Part shown: one piece after another, positions 39,190-47,949 of the stretch | Numbering within the stretch: position 1 is the first letter of the stretch | Layout of the letters: each line of letters begins with the position of its first letter | Source of the DNA: Rhodanobacter sp. | GTDB taxonomy: Bacteria > Pseudomonadota > Gammaproteobacteria > Xanthomonadales > Rhodanobacteraceae | Assembly (NCBI GenBank): GCA_024711345.1 | Contig: JANJTA010000012.1 | Location: 62,001 to 126,000 of the forward strand | Length of the DNA: 64,000 nt | Reading direction: 5' to 3' | Notes under the pieces: generated by a model | What the model was told of the DNA's origin: nothing | The model's input: only the letters and a program-made list of their open reading frames with translations | Database searches by the model: none | Position numbers and translations under genes: made by a program

Positions 39190-39588
39190 TCAGCGGCTAT
39201 CTCGAAGCCGTCGCAGTTCGCGCCGCGCCTGCTTGTCCGGGCGCTTCGGCGGGCCGCCGGGGCCGACCAGGCGGCGCTGCTCGCGAGCCAGCTCGCGCGC
39301 CACACGGCTGGCCGCGGTCTCGACGTACAGCGCCTGCGCCGCGGCGGCGGGACCGCGCTGGTCGGACAGCGCCAGCACTTCGACTTCCAGCCGTTCCTCG
39401 CCTCGGCCGATCTTCAACCGGTCGCCCGCGTGCAGGGTCTTGGCCGGCTTGCAGCCGGCGCCGTTGACGTCGACGCGACCGCCGTCGATCGCCTGCTTGG
39501 CGAGGCTGCGCGTCTTGAAGAAGCGCGCGGCCCACAGCCACACGTCGGCGCGCACGTCGGTCATCGGTGGAGCGGGCGGCTTGCTCAT
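39190..39588 (-). CDS. hslR: heat shock protein 15 (S4-domain ribosome recycling factor)
   Basis: A 132-residue S4-domain protein: DVRADVWLWAARFFKTRSLAKQAID, GGRVDVNGAGCKPAKTL and GDRLKIGR are the Hsp15 core, with a basic C-terminal tail (PPKRPDKQARRELRRLRD). Hsp15 binds 50S subunits carrying stalled tRNA under heat stress. It sits between the two response regulators on the same strand, 29 bases after the 39618 regulator gene. MTDVRAD at 39564 is an alternative start. Confidence 0.93.
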   Translation of the reverse strand: MSKPPAPPMTDVRADVWLWAARFFKTRSLAKQAIDGGRVDVNGAGCKPAKTLHAGDRLKIGRGEERLEVEVLALSDQRGPAAAAQALYVETAASRVARELAREQRRLVGPGGPPKRPDKQARRELRRLRDSR

Positions 39589-39617
39589 CGCGCGGATTGT
39601 CGCGCGATTGCGGCGGT

Positions 39618-40202
39618 TCAGGCGTGACCGTCGGGCGGCAGCAGGTCGTGCGGGTCCGGCATCGCAATGTCCGGAATGGCGGCATGCTCGGCTGCGCTCG
39701 GCTCGGGCTCGGCCGGGAGCCTCTCCGCCTCCGCCCGCTGGCGCACCACCAGTCGCCCGCTGCGGGTGAGGTTGTCGATGCGCGCGAACACCTCGCTGCG
39801 GCCGAACGGCTTCTTCATGAAATCGTCGGCGCCGAAACGCTGTACGTAGAACTGCTCGGTCGCCTGCAGGTTGCCGCTGATCATCACGATCGGGATGTCG
39901 CGGGTCAGCAGGTCATGACGCAACGCGCGCAACACCGCGAAGCCGCTCATGCCCGGCATCACGATGTCGAGGAAGATCAGGTCGGGGCGCTCCGCGCGGG
40001 CAAGTGCCAGCGCACTTTCGCCGTCCGCTGCCTTCAGCACCACGTGACGGTTCTGCGCCAGCATCTTGCCGAGCACCGCGCGGATGGTCGGCGAGTCGTC
40101 CACCACCAGGATGCAGGCTTCCTTCGGCTCGCCGCTGCGCGGCGCCGCGCGGCGCTCGCCGTGATCGCCGAACATGCGCTTGATCAGATCGAAACCTGCC
40201 AT
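39618..40202 (-). CDS. single-domain response regulator, paralogue of 38440
   Basis: A 194-residue protein with a CheY-like receiver (ILVVDDSPTIRAVLGKML; acceptor Asp in LIFLDIVMPGMSG; IVMISGNLQATEQF; MKKPFGRSEV) and an acidic, proline-rich tail with IPDIAMPDP. It starts MAGFDLIKRMFGDHGER, comparable with the paralogue's GLGFFKRLLG. No DNA-binding domain is present, so it probably acts through protein contact. The shared IPDIAMPDP tail suggests a common partner. Confidence 0.8.
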   Translation of the reverse strand: MAGFDLIKRMFGDHGERRAAPRSGEPKEACILVVDDSPTIRAVLGKMLAQNRHVVLKAADGESALALARAERPDLIFLDIVMPGMSGFAVLRALRHDLLTRDIPIVMISGNLQATEQFYVQRFGADDFMKKPFGRSEVFARIDNLTRSGRLVVRQRAEAERLPAEPEPSAAEHAAIPDIAMPDPHDLLPPDGHA

Positions 40203-40273
40203 GACACGAGCTCCCCCAGCCCATGAGACTGCGCGCTAGTCTCGGGGCAGGGCGGGCCCGGTGCAAGGGAGCC

Positions 40274-41176
40274 CTACCCGCCCAGCAGCCCGTTGGCCAG
40301 CGGCACGGTAAGCAGCGACAGCACGATGCCGGCGCCCAGCACGGTATTGACCAGCGCCGGCTCCAGGCCGTACTCACCGGCCAGGATCGCCGCCGACACC
40401 ATCGGCGCCATCGCGGCCTGCAGCACGCCGACGGTCAGCACCAGCCCGTCGACCCCGGCGGCGGTGCCCACCGCCCAGCACAGCAGCGGCGCCAGCAGCA
40501 GTTTCCAGCCCAGCCCCCAGCTGGCCGCGCCGAGCTGGCGCTGGCCGGGTTGAAAGCGGAGCTGCAGGCCGACCGAGAACAAGGCCAGCGGCGTCAGCGT
40601 GGCGCCGACCGGCGCGAACACGCCCTCGATCAGCGCGGGCCAGCCGCCGCACAGGCCTGCAATGACGCCCACCACCAGCGCGATGAAGGCTGGAAAGGTG
40701 ACGATGCGACGGACGATCGGGCGCAGCTGCAGGGTGCGCCCCGAGTAGACCGAAGCCACCACGATGCCGGCCGAAGCCAGCACCGGAAACGCGCCGAGCT
40801 GGTCGGCCACCACCGCCAGCGCCAGACCCGCCTTGCCGTGCAGGGCCTCGACCATCGGGTAGCCCATGTACGCGGTATTGCCCAGCCCGCACACCAGGAT
40901 CAGCGCGCCGGTACGCTGGCGCGACCAGCCCAGCCGCGGCCCGAGCAGGCCGAACAGCAGCCACGCGCCGCCGAAGGTGAGCCACATGGCCGCCACCGGA
41001 AACCACAGCTGCGGATCGAACTTCAGCTTCGGGATCAGCTCCAGCACCAGCGCCGGCAGCGCCACGTTGAGCACCCACCAGTTGATGCCCGGCACCATCC
41101 CCGCCGGCGGCTGCGCGTAGCGCGCCACCAGGGCACCGAGGATCAGGCAGGCGAACAGCAGCAACATCGCGCTCAT
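40274..41176 (-). CDS. AEC (auxin efflux carrier) family transporter
   Basis: A 300-residue membrane protein of about ten helices of the AEC family, with GINWWVLNVALPALVLE, the GNTAYMGYPMVEAL helix and VLQAAMAPMVSAAIL. Members carry organic anions such as malate or malonate; the substrate here is unknown. ATG 41176 is chosen over a GTG four codons upstream. It is followed by the regulator at 40202, 71 bases on. Confidence 0.8.
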   Translation of the reverse strand: MSAMLLLFACLILGALVARYAQPPAGMVPGINWWVLNVALPALVLELIPKLKFDPQLWFPVAAMWLTFGGAWLLFGLLGPRLGWSRQRTGALILVCGLGNTAYMGYPMVEALHGKAGLALAVVADQLGAFPVLASAGIVVASVYSGRTLQLRPIVRRIVTFPAFIALVVGVIAGLCGGWPALIEGVFAPVGATLTPLALFSVGLQLRFQPGQRQLGAASWGLGWKLLLAPLLCWAVGTAAGVDGLVLTVGVLQAAMAPMVSAAILAGEYGLEPALVNTVLGAGIVLSLLTVPLANGLLGG

Positions 41177-41308
41177 CAGGTGGAACACCGCGGCGAAAGC
41201 TGGTCATTATAGGGATCGCAGGCGGTACGCCGACGGCAACCGGCAGGCGGCCCGACGCTTTCGGGGATAATCCCGACCTGCCCCGCCCGCGGAGACTTCG
41301 CCATCCCC

Positions 41309-42445
41309 ATGAACGACCCGCTCCATCTCGCCCACGGGCTGGCCGGCGACCACACGCCGCCGGACTGGCCGCCGCTGACCGCCGGCGAGGTCGCGGCGCT
41401 GCTGCGCGGCTACCCTGCGCTCGGCGCGCCGATCCGCATCGACTGGCACAGCCCGCGCCCGCTGTCGGCGGCGTGCCTGGTCGAGACGGAACACGCCACC
41501 GTGTTCGTCAAACGCCACCACTGCCGCGTGCGTTCGCTCACCACGCTCGCCGAGGAACACCGCTTCATCGCGCACCTGCGCGAGCGCGGCATGCCGATCC
41601 CGGCCGTGCTGCGCGACGCGCAGGAACGGACCGCGGTGGCGATCGGCGAGTGGGTCTACGAAGTGCACGAACTCGCGACCGGCGTCGACCTGTACCGCGA
41701 GGCGATCTCGTGGGAACCGCTGCCGGATCTCGATCATGCCCATACCGCCGGCCGCATGCTGGCCACACTGCACGACGCCGCCGCGGACTACCGCGCGGCG
41801 CAGCGCGGCACCCACATCCTGGTCGCGCGCAGCGAGCTGATCGCCGCGCCCGACCCCGTCGCCGCGCTGCGTGCGCAACTGCCGCAACGGCCCGGGCTGG
41901 CCGCCTACCTGCGCGATCGCGACTGGCCGCGCGAACTCGCCGAACTGCTCGGCCCCTGGCACGCCGCCGCGCAACCGCGGCTGGCGCAGCAGCCGCGGCA
42001 GTGGACGCACGGCGACTGGCACGTCTCCAACCTGTGCTGGAGCGACGGCGGCAGCGACGCGCGGATCAGCGCCGTGCTCGACTTCGGCCTCGCCGCCGCC
42101 AACATCGCGCTGTTCGACCTGGCCACCGCGATCGAGCGCAACGCGATCGCCTGGCTCGCGCTCGACACCGGCCTTGACGCCGCCCACCCGGACATCGCCT
42201 GCGCACTGATCGAGGGCTACCGCCGGCAACGCCCGCTGGCCGCGGCCGACCTGCGCCTGCTGGCCGACCTGCTGCCGCTGGTGCATGTGGATTTCGCGCT
42301 GTCCGAGGTCGAGTACTTCCACGCCATCACGCACTCGCGGGCGAACGCCGACGTGGCTTACGACACCTTCCTGCGCGGCCATGCGGCGTGGTTCGGCACG
42401 CCGGCCGGGCAGTCCCTGCTGCAGGCCATCCGCACCGCCGGCTGA
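41309..42445 (+). CDS. APH-fold phosphotransferase, probable thiamine/small-molecule kinase
   Basis: A 378-residue aminoglycoside-phosphotransferase-fold enzyme. It has a lysine in ATVFVKRHHC, the Brenner motif HGDWHVSNLCW with catalytic Asp, and DFGLAAANIALFDLAT. The gene ends 37 bases before a TPP riboswitch that drives a TonB receptor and pnuT, all on the same strand. Thiamine salvage kinase (ThiK-like) activity is a reasonable inference, but the gene itself is upstream of the riboswitch and would not be controlled by it. Choline or homoserine-type kinases are alternatives. Confidence 0.7.
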   Translation: MNDPLHLAHGLAGDHTPPDWPPLTAGEVAALLRGYPALGAPIRIDWHSPRPLSAACLVETEHATVFVKRHHCRVRSLTTLAEEHRFIAHLRERGMPIPAVLRDAQERTAVAIGEWVYEVHELATGVDLYREAISWEPLPDLDHAHTAGRMLATLHDAAADYRAAQRGTHILVARSELIAAPDPVAALRAQLPQRPGLAAYLRDRDWPRELAELLGPWHAAAQPRLAQQPRQWTHGDWHVSNLCWSDGGSDARISAVLDFGLAAANIALFDLATAIERNAIAWLALDTGLDAAHPDIACALIEGYRRQRPLAAADLRLLADLLPLVHVDFALSEVEYFHAITHSRANADVAYDTFLRGHAAWFGTPAGQSLLQAIRTAG

Positions 42446-42481
42446 GCATGCCGCGGCGAATCGTGGTTCAATAGGTGTTCT

Positions 42482-42566
42482 TGAAGCGGGGGTGCCCGGC
42501 GTAGCCGGGCTGAGAGAGTCCCTTGGAACCTGACCCGGTTAGTACCGGCGTAGGGAGCTTGCAGAT
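42482..42566 (+). promoter_or_regulatory. TPP riboswitch
   Basis: All THI-element landmarks are visible: gggggtgccc, the hairpin CCCGGCgtaGCCGGG, CTGAGA at 42510-42515, then GGAACCTGACCCGG, the TTAGTACCGG loop and cgtagGGA. The outer stem AAGC/GCTT closes it. It sits 69 bases before the TonB receptor ATG and should switch off thiamine uptake genes when TPP is plentiful. Confidence 0.97.
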
Positions 42567-42634
42567 CCGGCCCGTCCTCGCGACAGCCGGGTCGCCGTCG
42601 CTTCGTCCGGACCCCACCGACGACGACGTTGACC

Positions 42635-44812
42635 ATGCCATTTCCCCGCACTCCCCTGATCCTCGCCCTGCTCGCGGCCATCGCGCCCGCCCATGCCGGC
42701 GACACCGCCGACAAGCGGCACACGACGCAACTCGCGCCGGTGCACGTGGAAGCCGACCGCGCCAAGGGCTACCGCGCCGACAGCTCGCAGATCGACACCT
42801 TCGGCAGCTTCGGCAGCGCGCCGCTGCACGACACGCCCGCTGCCATCAGCGTGATCACCCGCGACCAGATCGACGACCGCCAGCCGCGCACGCTGAGCGA
42901 GCTGGCCCGTTCCGACGCGGCGCTCGGCGACAACTACGCGCCGGTCGGCTACTACCAGGACCTCGCCATCCGCGGCTTCACGCTGGATCTGGCCACCGGC
43001 TACCGGCTCAACGACATGACCATCAGCGGCGAGCAGCTGACCCCGCTGGAGGACAAGCAGCGGGTGGAGATCCTCAAGGGCCTGGGCGGGCTCGAGGCCG
43101 GCGTGGTCGCGCCGGGCGGCCTGGTCAACTACGTCAGCAAGCGCCCCGCCGACGTGCGCAGCGCCACCGTCGGTACCGACTCGCACGGTTCGCGCTACGT
43201 CGCGGTGGACGTCGGCGGCTGGCTGTCGCCCAGCTTCGGCGTGCGGGTGAACGCCGCGCACGAGGGCATGCACTCGTACGTCGAGCACGCCGACGGCCGG
43301 CGCAACTTCCTCTCGCTGGCGGCGGACTGGAAGATCAGCGCGGACACCACGCTGCAGTTGGACACCGACTACCAGACCAGCAGCCAGCGCTCGGTCTCCG
43401 GCTACCAGCTGCTGGGCGGCACCGCCCTGCCACCCCACCCCAGCCGCACCCGCATGCTCGGCTTCGAGCCGTGGCAGCAGCCGGTGGGCATCGCGGCCAG
43501 CAACACCACCGCACGTCTCGACCACCGCTTCGGCGACGCCTGGAGCGTGCAGCTCTCGGCCGGGCACAGCCGCAGCCGGATCAACGACAACGTCGCCTTC
43601 GCCTACGGCTGCTTCTACTCGCCGGCCTGCGCCAGCGGCGCCACGCCGGGCTATTTCTTCGCGCCGAACGGCGACTACGACGTCTACGATTTCCGCAGCC
43701 CCGGCGACACCCGCGTCAACGACGAGGTGCGCGCGGTGCTCAAGGGCAGCTTCGACACCGGCGCCATCGGCCACGAGATCAGCCTCGGCGCCAGCGCGTT
43801 CCGCCGCACGCTCGACCAGCGGCCGTACGTCTACGATTACGTCGGCACGGCCAACATCGACGACGCCAACCCGCCCTACTTCGCCCCCTCGCCGAACCAG
43901 CCGGGGCCGTCCGCGCGCACGCTGACCAGCTGGCAGCACTCGCTGTTCGCGCTGGACCGCGTGCACCTGGGCGAGCACTGGCAACTGCTCGGCGGCGGCC
44001 GCTTCGTGCGCCTGCACGAGCGCGACTACGACGGCAGCGGGCTGCTTCAGCGCGACACCCGGCTGAGCAAGTTCCTGCCGCAGACGGCGCTGATGTGGCA
44101 GCCCATCGCGCCACTGACCACCTACCTCAGCTTCAGCAAGGGCCTGTCGCTCGGCGCGCAGGCGCCGTACTGGACCTCCAACGGCGGCACCACGCTGGCG
44201 CCGTTGCTGTCGCGCCAGCTCGAGGCCGGCGTGAAGTACGACTGGAGTGATGCGCTCAGCCTCAACGCCGCGCTGTACCGCATCCGTCAGGCGTATCAGT
44301 TCGCGCAGCCGGACAGCACGCCCGAAGGCTTCACCTTCGTGCAGCGCGGCAGCGAGGTGCACAGCGGGCTGGAGCTCGGTGCCGCCGGCCGCCTCAGCGA
44401 CGACCTGCGCCTGACCGCCAGCATCAACCTGATCCGCGCCCGCGCGCAGAACACCGGCACGCCCGCCTACGAAGGCCACCAGATCATCAACGTGCCGCGC
44501 CTGCGTTCGGCCGTCTATCTGGATTACCGCCTGCCGTTCGCCCCGCAACTGAGCCTGCTCGGCGGCTGGCGCTACGCCAGCAGCAATCCCGCCACGCCCG
44601 AGGGCACGGTCAAGGTGCCGGCCTACCACGTGTTCGACGCCGGTCTGCGCTACGAGAGCCGCTGGCGCGACCACGCGCTGACCTGGCGACTGAACGTCGA
44701 CAACGTGTTCGACCGCTTCTACTGGCGCGACACCGGCAGCACCGGCGGCGACCGCTACCTGTTCCCGGGTGCGCCGCGGCTGGCCCGGCTCTCGCTGACC
44801 GTGGCGTTCTGA
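42635..44812 (+). CDS. TonB-dependent receptor, thiamine/precursor uptake (riboswitch-controlled)
   Basis: A 725-residue outer-membrane receptor. Signal peptide (MPFPRTPLILALLAAIAPAHA), TonB box-like TTQLAPVHVEA, plug (about 40-170: DTPAAISVITRDQIDDRQPRTL, RVEILKGLGGLEAG, GGLVNYVSKRP), then a 22-strand barrel ending with the terminal Phe of RLSLTVAF. The TPP riboswitch directly ahead and pnuT after it make thiamine or a precursor the likely substrate. The architecture is close to ferrisiderophore receptors, so that identity without the riboswitch would have been the default call. Confidence 0.9.
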   Translation: MPFPRTPLILALLAAIAPAHAGDTADKRHTTQLAPVHVEADRAKGYRADSSQIDTFGSFGSAPLHDTPAAISVITRDQIDDRQPRTLSELARSDAALGDNYAPVGYYQDLAIRGFTLDLATGYRLNDMTISGEQLTPLEDKQRVEILKGLGGLEAGVVAPGGLVNYVSKRPADVRSATVGTDSHGSRYVAVDVGGWLSPSFGVRVNAAHEGMHSYVEHADGRRNFLSLAADWKISADTTLQLDTDYQTSSQRSVSGYQLLGGTALPPHPSRTRMLGFEPWQQPVGIAASNTTARLDHRFGDAWSVQLSAGHSRSRINDNVAFAYGCFYSPACASGATPGYFFAPNGDYDVYDFRSPGDTRVNDEVRAVLKGSFDTGAIGHEISLGASAFRRTLDQRPYVYDYVGTANIDDANPPYFAPSPNQPGPSARTLTSWQHSLFALDRVHLGEHWQLLGGGRFVRLHERDYDGSGLLQRDTRLSKFLPQTALMWQPIAPLTTYLSFSKGLSLGAQAPYWTSNGGTTLAPLLSRQLEAGVKYDWSDALSLNAALYRIRQAYQFAQPDSTPEGFTFVQRGSEVHSGLELGAAGRLSDDLRLTASINLIRARAQNTGTPAYEGHQIINVPRLRSAVYLDYRLPFAPQLSLLGGWRYASSNPATPEGTVKVPAYHVFDAGLRYESRWRDHALTWRLNVDNVFDRFYWRDTGSTGGDRYLFPGAPRLARLSLTVAF

Positions 44813-44822
44813 GCACCGGCGC

Positions 44823-45410
44823 ATGGTACGGATCGAACTCGCCGCCGCGCTGATCAGCGCCTGGGCCGTCTGGCTCACCACCCGCCGCCGTCCGTGGTGC
44901 TGGCCGGTGGGGCTGGTCTCGGTGCTGGTCTACGCATGGGTGTTCGTCCACGCCAAGCTGTATTCCGACGCGCTGCTGCAGCTGGCCTTCGCGGTGCTGA
45001 TCGGCTACGGCTGGTGGCGCTGGCTGCAGCACCTGGGCGGCGATGGCCGCGTGGAAGTGGCCGCCCTGCCGCGGCGGCAGGCCGTCGCGCACCTGGCGCT
45101 CGGCGGCCTCGGCGCGCTGGCGCTGGGCGCGTTCATGCACTACCGCACCGACGCCGCGCTGCCGTGGCTGGACGCGGCGCTGACCGCCTTCAGCCTGGTC
45201 GCGCAGTGGTGGCAGGCGAAGCGGCACGTGGCTTCGTGGTGGCTGTGGATCACGGTGGACGTGATCTACGTGGGCGAGTACGTCTACAAGCACCTGCTGA
45301 TCACCTCGGTGCTGTACGCCGGCTTCGTGCTGCTGGCGGTACTCGGCCTGCGCGCATGGCAGCGCGTGGCGAAGACCGCGGCGCCACCCCGGCCGGGCAC
45401 GGCTCATTGA
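44823..45410 (+). CDS. pnuT: thiamine transporter PnuT (PnuC family)
   Basis: A 195-residue inner-membrane protein of seven helices. It has LVSVLVYAWVFVHAKLYSDALLQ, YGWWRWLQH and WWLWITVDVIYVGEYVYK, the tryptophan-rich substrate-site helices of PnuC proteins. It follows the receptor by 10 bases and so shares the TPP riboswitch, which argues for thiamine rather than nicotinamide riboside. Transport is by facilitated diffusion coupled to phosphorylation in the cell, matching the kinase at 41309. Confidence 0.93.
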   Translation: MVRIELAAALISAWAVWLTTRRRPWCWPVGLVSVLVYAWVFVHAKLYSDALLQLAFAVLIGYGWWRWLQHLGGDGRVEVAALPRRQAVAHLALGGLGALALGAFMHYRTDAALPWLDAALTAFSLVAQWWQAKRHVASWWLWITVDVIYVGEYVYKHLLITSVLYAGFVLLAVLGLRAWQRVAKTAAPPRPGTAH

Positions 45411-45442
45411 AGGACCGGCACGGCGCCGGCCCGCCGAAACGA

Positions 45443-47128
45443 TCAGAGCTTGCTGTGCTCGACCTGCCGCTCGCGCTGCATCAGGGTCCATTCGGCCTGC
45501 TCGGTGAGCGCAGCGTCGCCGAGTGAAAGCAGGATCTGCCGCTGCAGCACGGGATCGTCCGTGCGATCCAGCGCCGCGCGGGCGCCGGTGAAGATGCGCT
45601 GCATGAAACGGTACTGCCGGATCAGTTCCTTGTCGGCCTTGCGGTAGGCGTACGCCTCGCGCACGGCCGCCATGATCGACAGCACCGCCATGACCAGCAC
45701 CAGGAGGGTCTTGGTGTCGTGCGACAGCCGGTGCACGAACACCGCCAGGAACACGCTGATCGCGACGCCGCCCCACAGGCTGAGCGAGCCGACCGCCTCG
45801 GTGACATGGTGCAGCCCGGTGCGCTCGGCGGTCTTGCGCTCGTAGTAATGAAGCTGGCCGGACTTGCCGGACTCGCCGACCCACTCCGCAATGACCTGCG
45901 CCAATGCCGCGGGCGACGGCTGCGCCGGCCGGGTCGCCGCATGGAGGCCGGCGGCACGCATGACGTTGCGGATCCAGCCCAGCTCGATGTTCTGCCTCTG
46001 CAGGAAGTTGTCGTGGGCGAACTCGTGGTCGGCGTTCGCCGAGATGTTCGCCCGCTGCCAGTACGACTGGATCCGCAAACCCTCCGCCAGCGCGCGGTAG
46101 TCCAGGTACTTGCGATGCCAGCCGCGGCGCCGGGCCAGCATCGCCACCGCGCCGCCGCTGGCGAACAGCAGCAGGAACAGGTAGATCAGGAAGTCCTGCG
46201 CGGGCAGATGGGCGTAGAACGTGAAGGCGATGCCCATCAGTGCCGCCAGCGTGTAGGTCAGGCGCATCGCCAGCAGCACGCGCCGCTGGAAATGCAGCGC
46301 CAGCCAGTCGGCGGCGTGGAACAGGCTGTCGATGTCTGCCGCGTCACCCGCCGCGTCGGCCTGCCGCACCGATGCCGCGATCTCGCCGGCATACGTGTCG
46401 CACTCGCCGTTGAACTCGACCATGCGCGCGAACATCAACCGGAAATCCGCCGGCAGGCTGTCGGCAGCTGAAACCGTATCGGCGGTGCGCCACAACGTCT
46501 GCAACGGCAGCAACCCGGCGGCCGGCGCGCCATCGGCCCCGTCGCGCGAACAGACGATGTGGTAGAGCAGGCTCTCGTCGCCGCCGCCCAGCACGTGGCG
46601 CGTATCCTGCCGCCGGTCGATCAGGCCGGGCATGGTGCCGTTCAGGTGGTAGTTGACGATCTGCGCGGTGCCGCCGAGCCGGCCCGATGCCTTGCCGTCC
46701 CAGATCGCCAGCAGGATGTGGCAGTGGCTGGCGATATACACGCCGGCCTTGGCGTACTGGCGATCGCGCGCGAGGCCCGGCGTGCCGAGATCAAGCAACG
46801 ACTGCCCCTTCGGCGGCGGTAGCGGCACGATCTCGGCCTGATTGCACAAGCGGTGAAAGTCGGCACGCACGGCCGCACTGGAGAAGTCCTCGACGTACAG
46901 GTCCGGCGGCAGCGGCAGCGGCGCGACCAGCCGTGCGCCGGCGGCGAGCGCCTCCTGCGCGACCAGCTGGTCGCCGCCCTCGGCCAGCGCGGACACCACC
47001 ACCAGCGGCAGCCCGGGAAAATCGTGCCGGAGCTGCGCCAGGAAATCCCGCACGCATTGCCGGATCGGCTCGATTTCGTCGGCGGGGATGTTGCGATGGC
47101 TGGTGACGCCGATGACCAGTGGAGTCAT
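45443..47128 (-). CDS. SLOG-domain protein fused to four transmembrane helices
   Basis: A 561-residue protein. Residues 1 to about 200 form a SLOG/LOG-like Rossmann domain: VIGVTSHRNI at 5-14, SALAEGGDQLVAQEALAAGA at 46-65 and AIWDGKASGRLGGTAQIVNY at 141-160. SLOG domains are predicted nucleotide sensors in bacterial conflict systems. C-terminal to it are two pairs of membrane helices (about 284-305, 312-332; 446-465, 472-489), as in SLATT-type effectors. It is the last gene of a minus-strand group with a TIR protein and two small proteins. A membrane-disrupting effector triggered by a nucleotide signal is inferred. Confidence 0.75.
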   Translation of the reverse strand: MTPLVIGVTSHRNIPADEIEPIRQCVRDFLAQLRHDFPGLPLVVVSALAEGGDQLVAQEALAAGARLVAPLPLPPDLYVEDFSSAAVRADFHRLCNQAEIVPLPPPKGQSLLDLGTPGLARDRQYAKAGVYIASHCHILLAIWDGKASGRLGGTAQIVNYHLNGTMPGLIDRRQDTRHVLGGGDESLLYHIVCSRDGADGAPAAGLLPLQTLWRTADTVSAADSLPADFRLMFARMVEFNGECDTYAGEIAASVRQADAAGDAADIDSLFHAADWLALHFQRRVLLAMRLTYTLAALMGIAFTFYAHLPAQDFLIYLFLLLFASGGAVAMLARRRGWHRKYLDYRALAEGLRIQSYWQRANISANADHEFAHDNFLQRQNIELGWIRNVMRAAGLHAATRPAQPSPAALAQVIAEWVGESGKSGQLHYYERKTAERTGLHHVTEAVGSLSLWGGVAISVFLAVFVHRLSHDTKTLLVLVMAVLSIMAAVREAYAYRKADKELIRQYRFMQRIFTGARAALDRTDDPVLQRQILLSLGDAALTEQAEWTLMQRERQVEHSKL

Positions 47129-47188
47129 GTGGCTTCCTGGCGATGAATGGTCACGATGGACAGGTCACACGCAGTTTCGCCGACCCAT

Positions 47189-47225
47189 GCTTCGCAGGAA
47201 GCCATGCGGCTGCCTTCTGCGAAGC
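47189..47225. terminator. intercistronic hairpin before the SLOG-TM gene
   Basis: GCTTCGCAG (47189-47197) pairs with CTGCGAAGC (47217-47225), and inner bases extend the stem around a small loop. It is in the 142-base gap after the 53-residue ORF. No T run is present, so it could be an attenuator or processing site that sets a lower level of the SLOG-TM protein. Confidence 0.5.
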
Positions 47226-47270
47226 TGCATGAGCTGCTGGACGCCTGGCGTGGTATCGGCGCCAACGCGC

Positions 47271-47432
47271 CTACGTGTTTTTTATCATCGGGTTGGTGGC
47301 TTGGTCCGGCGTTGGCGTTCCTGTCAGCCCGGATTCGGCAACGGGTTCGCTGGCTGCAGCGTCCGTCTCGTTGTCGGCGGGCGGAGGCACTGCCGGGGTG
47401 TTCTGATTTTCCTTGCTGGTGGTCTTGGACAT
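47271..47432 (-). CDS. 53-residue small protein sharing the TNPxIKNT tail
   Basis: A disordered-looking Thr/Pro/Glu-rich peptide beginning MSKTTSKENQNTPAVPPP and ending in ATNPMIKNT. GGAG precedes the ATG with a 6-base gap. The final eight residues match the end of the 132-residue protein upstream (TNPTIKNT) although the rest is unrelated. No domain is recognised. It lies 38 bases after that gene on the same strand. It is a good candidate for a substrate, adaptor or trigger peptide of the TIR/SLOG group. Confidence 0.65.
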   Translation of the reverse strand: MSKTTSKENQNTPAVPPPADNETDAAASEPVAESGLTGTPTPDQATNPMIKNT

Positions 47433-47470
47433 GACGGTCTCCAGAGTGTTGGAACCGATGGATGCAGACG

Positions 47471-47869
47471 CTAGGTATTCTTGATCGTCGGATTCGTGGT
47501 CTGCCCCGTGATGGAGGTCTTCTTCGACTGATAGACCGTGCCGCCGATCGTGGCGCTCAGCTGGTAGATCCAGGTTCCTGTCGTGCTGGCGCTGTTGTTG
47601 AGGTCGCTCATGGTTATTTCGTTGCCGTTCGAGCTGAGCGTCGGGGAACCGAAGATGCCCGCCGGTGGCGCCGGGTCGACCCAGGCGAAGCCCGGCTCGG
47701 CCGCGTCTTGCGCATTGAACGACCCCGACGCCGCATTGCCGCTCAGCTGCCAGGTGATGGTCTGCGCGCTGGGGCCTCGGCTGACGTGGTTCGCGTTGTC
47801 TTTCTGATCGATGTCGAGACTTGGCGGACTCGTGCCATTGTCGAGGGTGACCTTGAGAAGGTTTGGCAT
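47471..47869 (-). CDS. 132-residue beta-rich protein with TNPxIKNT tail
   Basis: An acidic, Ser/Thr/Asn/Gly-rich protein starting MPNLLKVTLDNGTSPPSLDI. It reads like a single beta-sandwich: repeated strands TITWQLSGN, ASGSFNAQD, NEITMSDLNN, TGTWIYQLSATIGG. There is no signal peptide, so it should be cytoplasmic. It ends TGQTTNPTIKNT. I do not recognise a family. It is 80 bases after the TIR gene, so it is likely co-transcribed. Confidence 0.75.
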   Translation of the reverse strand: MPNLLKVTLDNGTSPPSLDIDQKDNANHVSRGPSAQTITWQLSGNAASGSFNAQDAAEPGFAWVDPAPPAGIFGSPTLSSNGNEITMSDLNNSASTTGTWIYQLSATIGGTVYQSKKTSITGQTTNPTIKNT

Positions 47870-47949
47870 GATGGATTCCTTGATGATGAGGGTTTGATCC
47901 GATACCGCACTTGCCGGTGTTGCCTTTTCCCTGTTCGTCTTGCCCAGCC

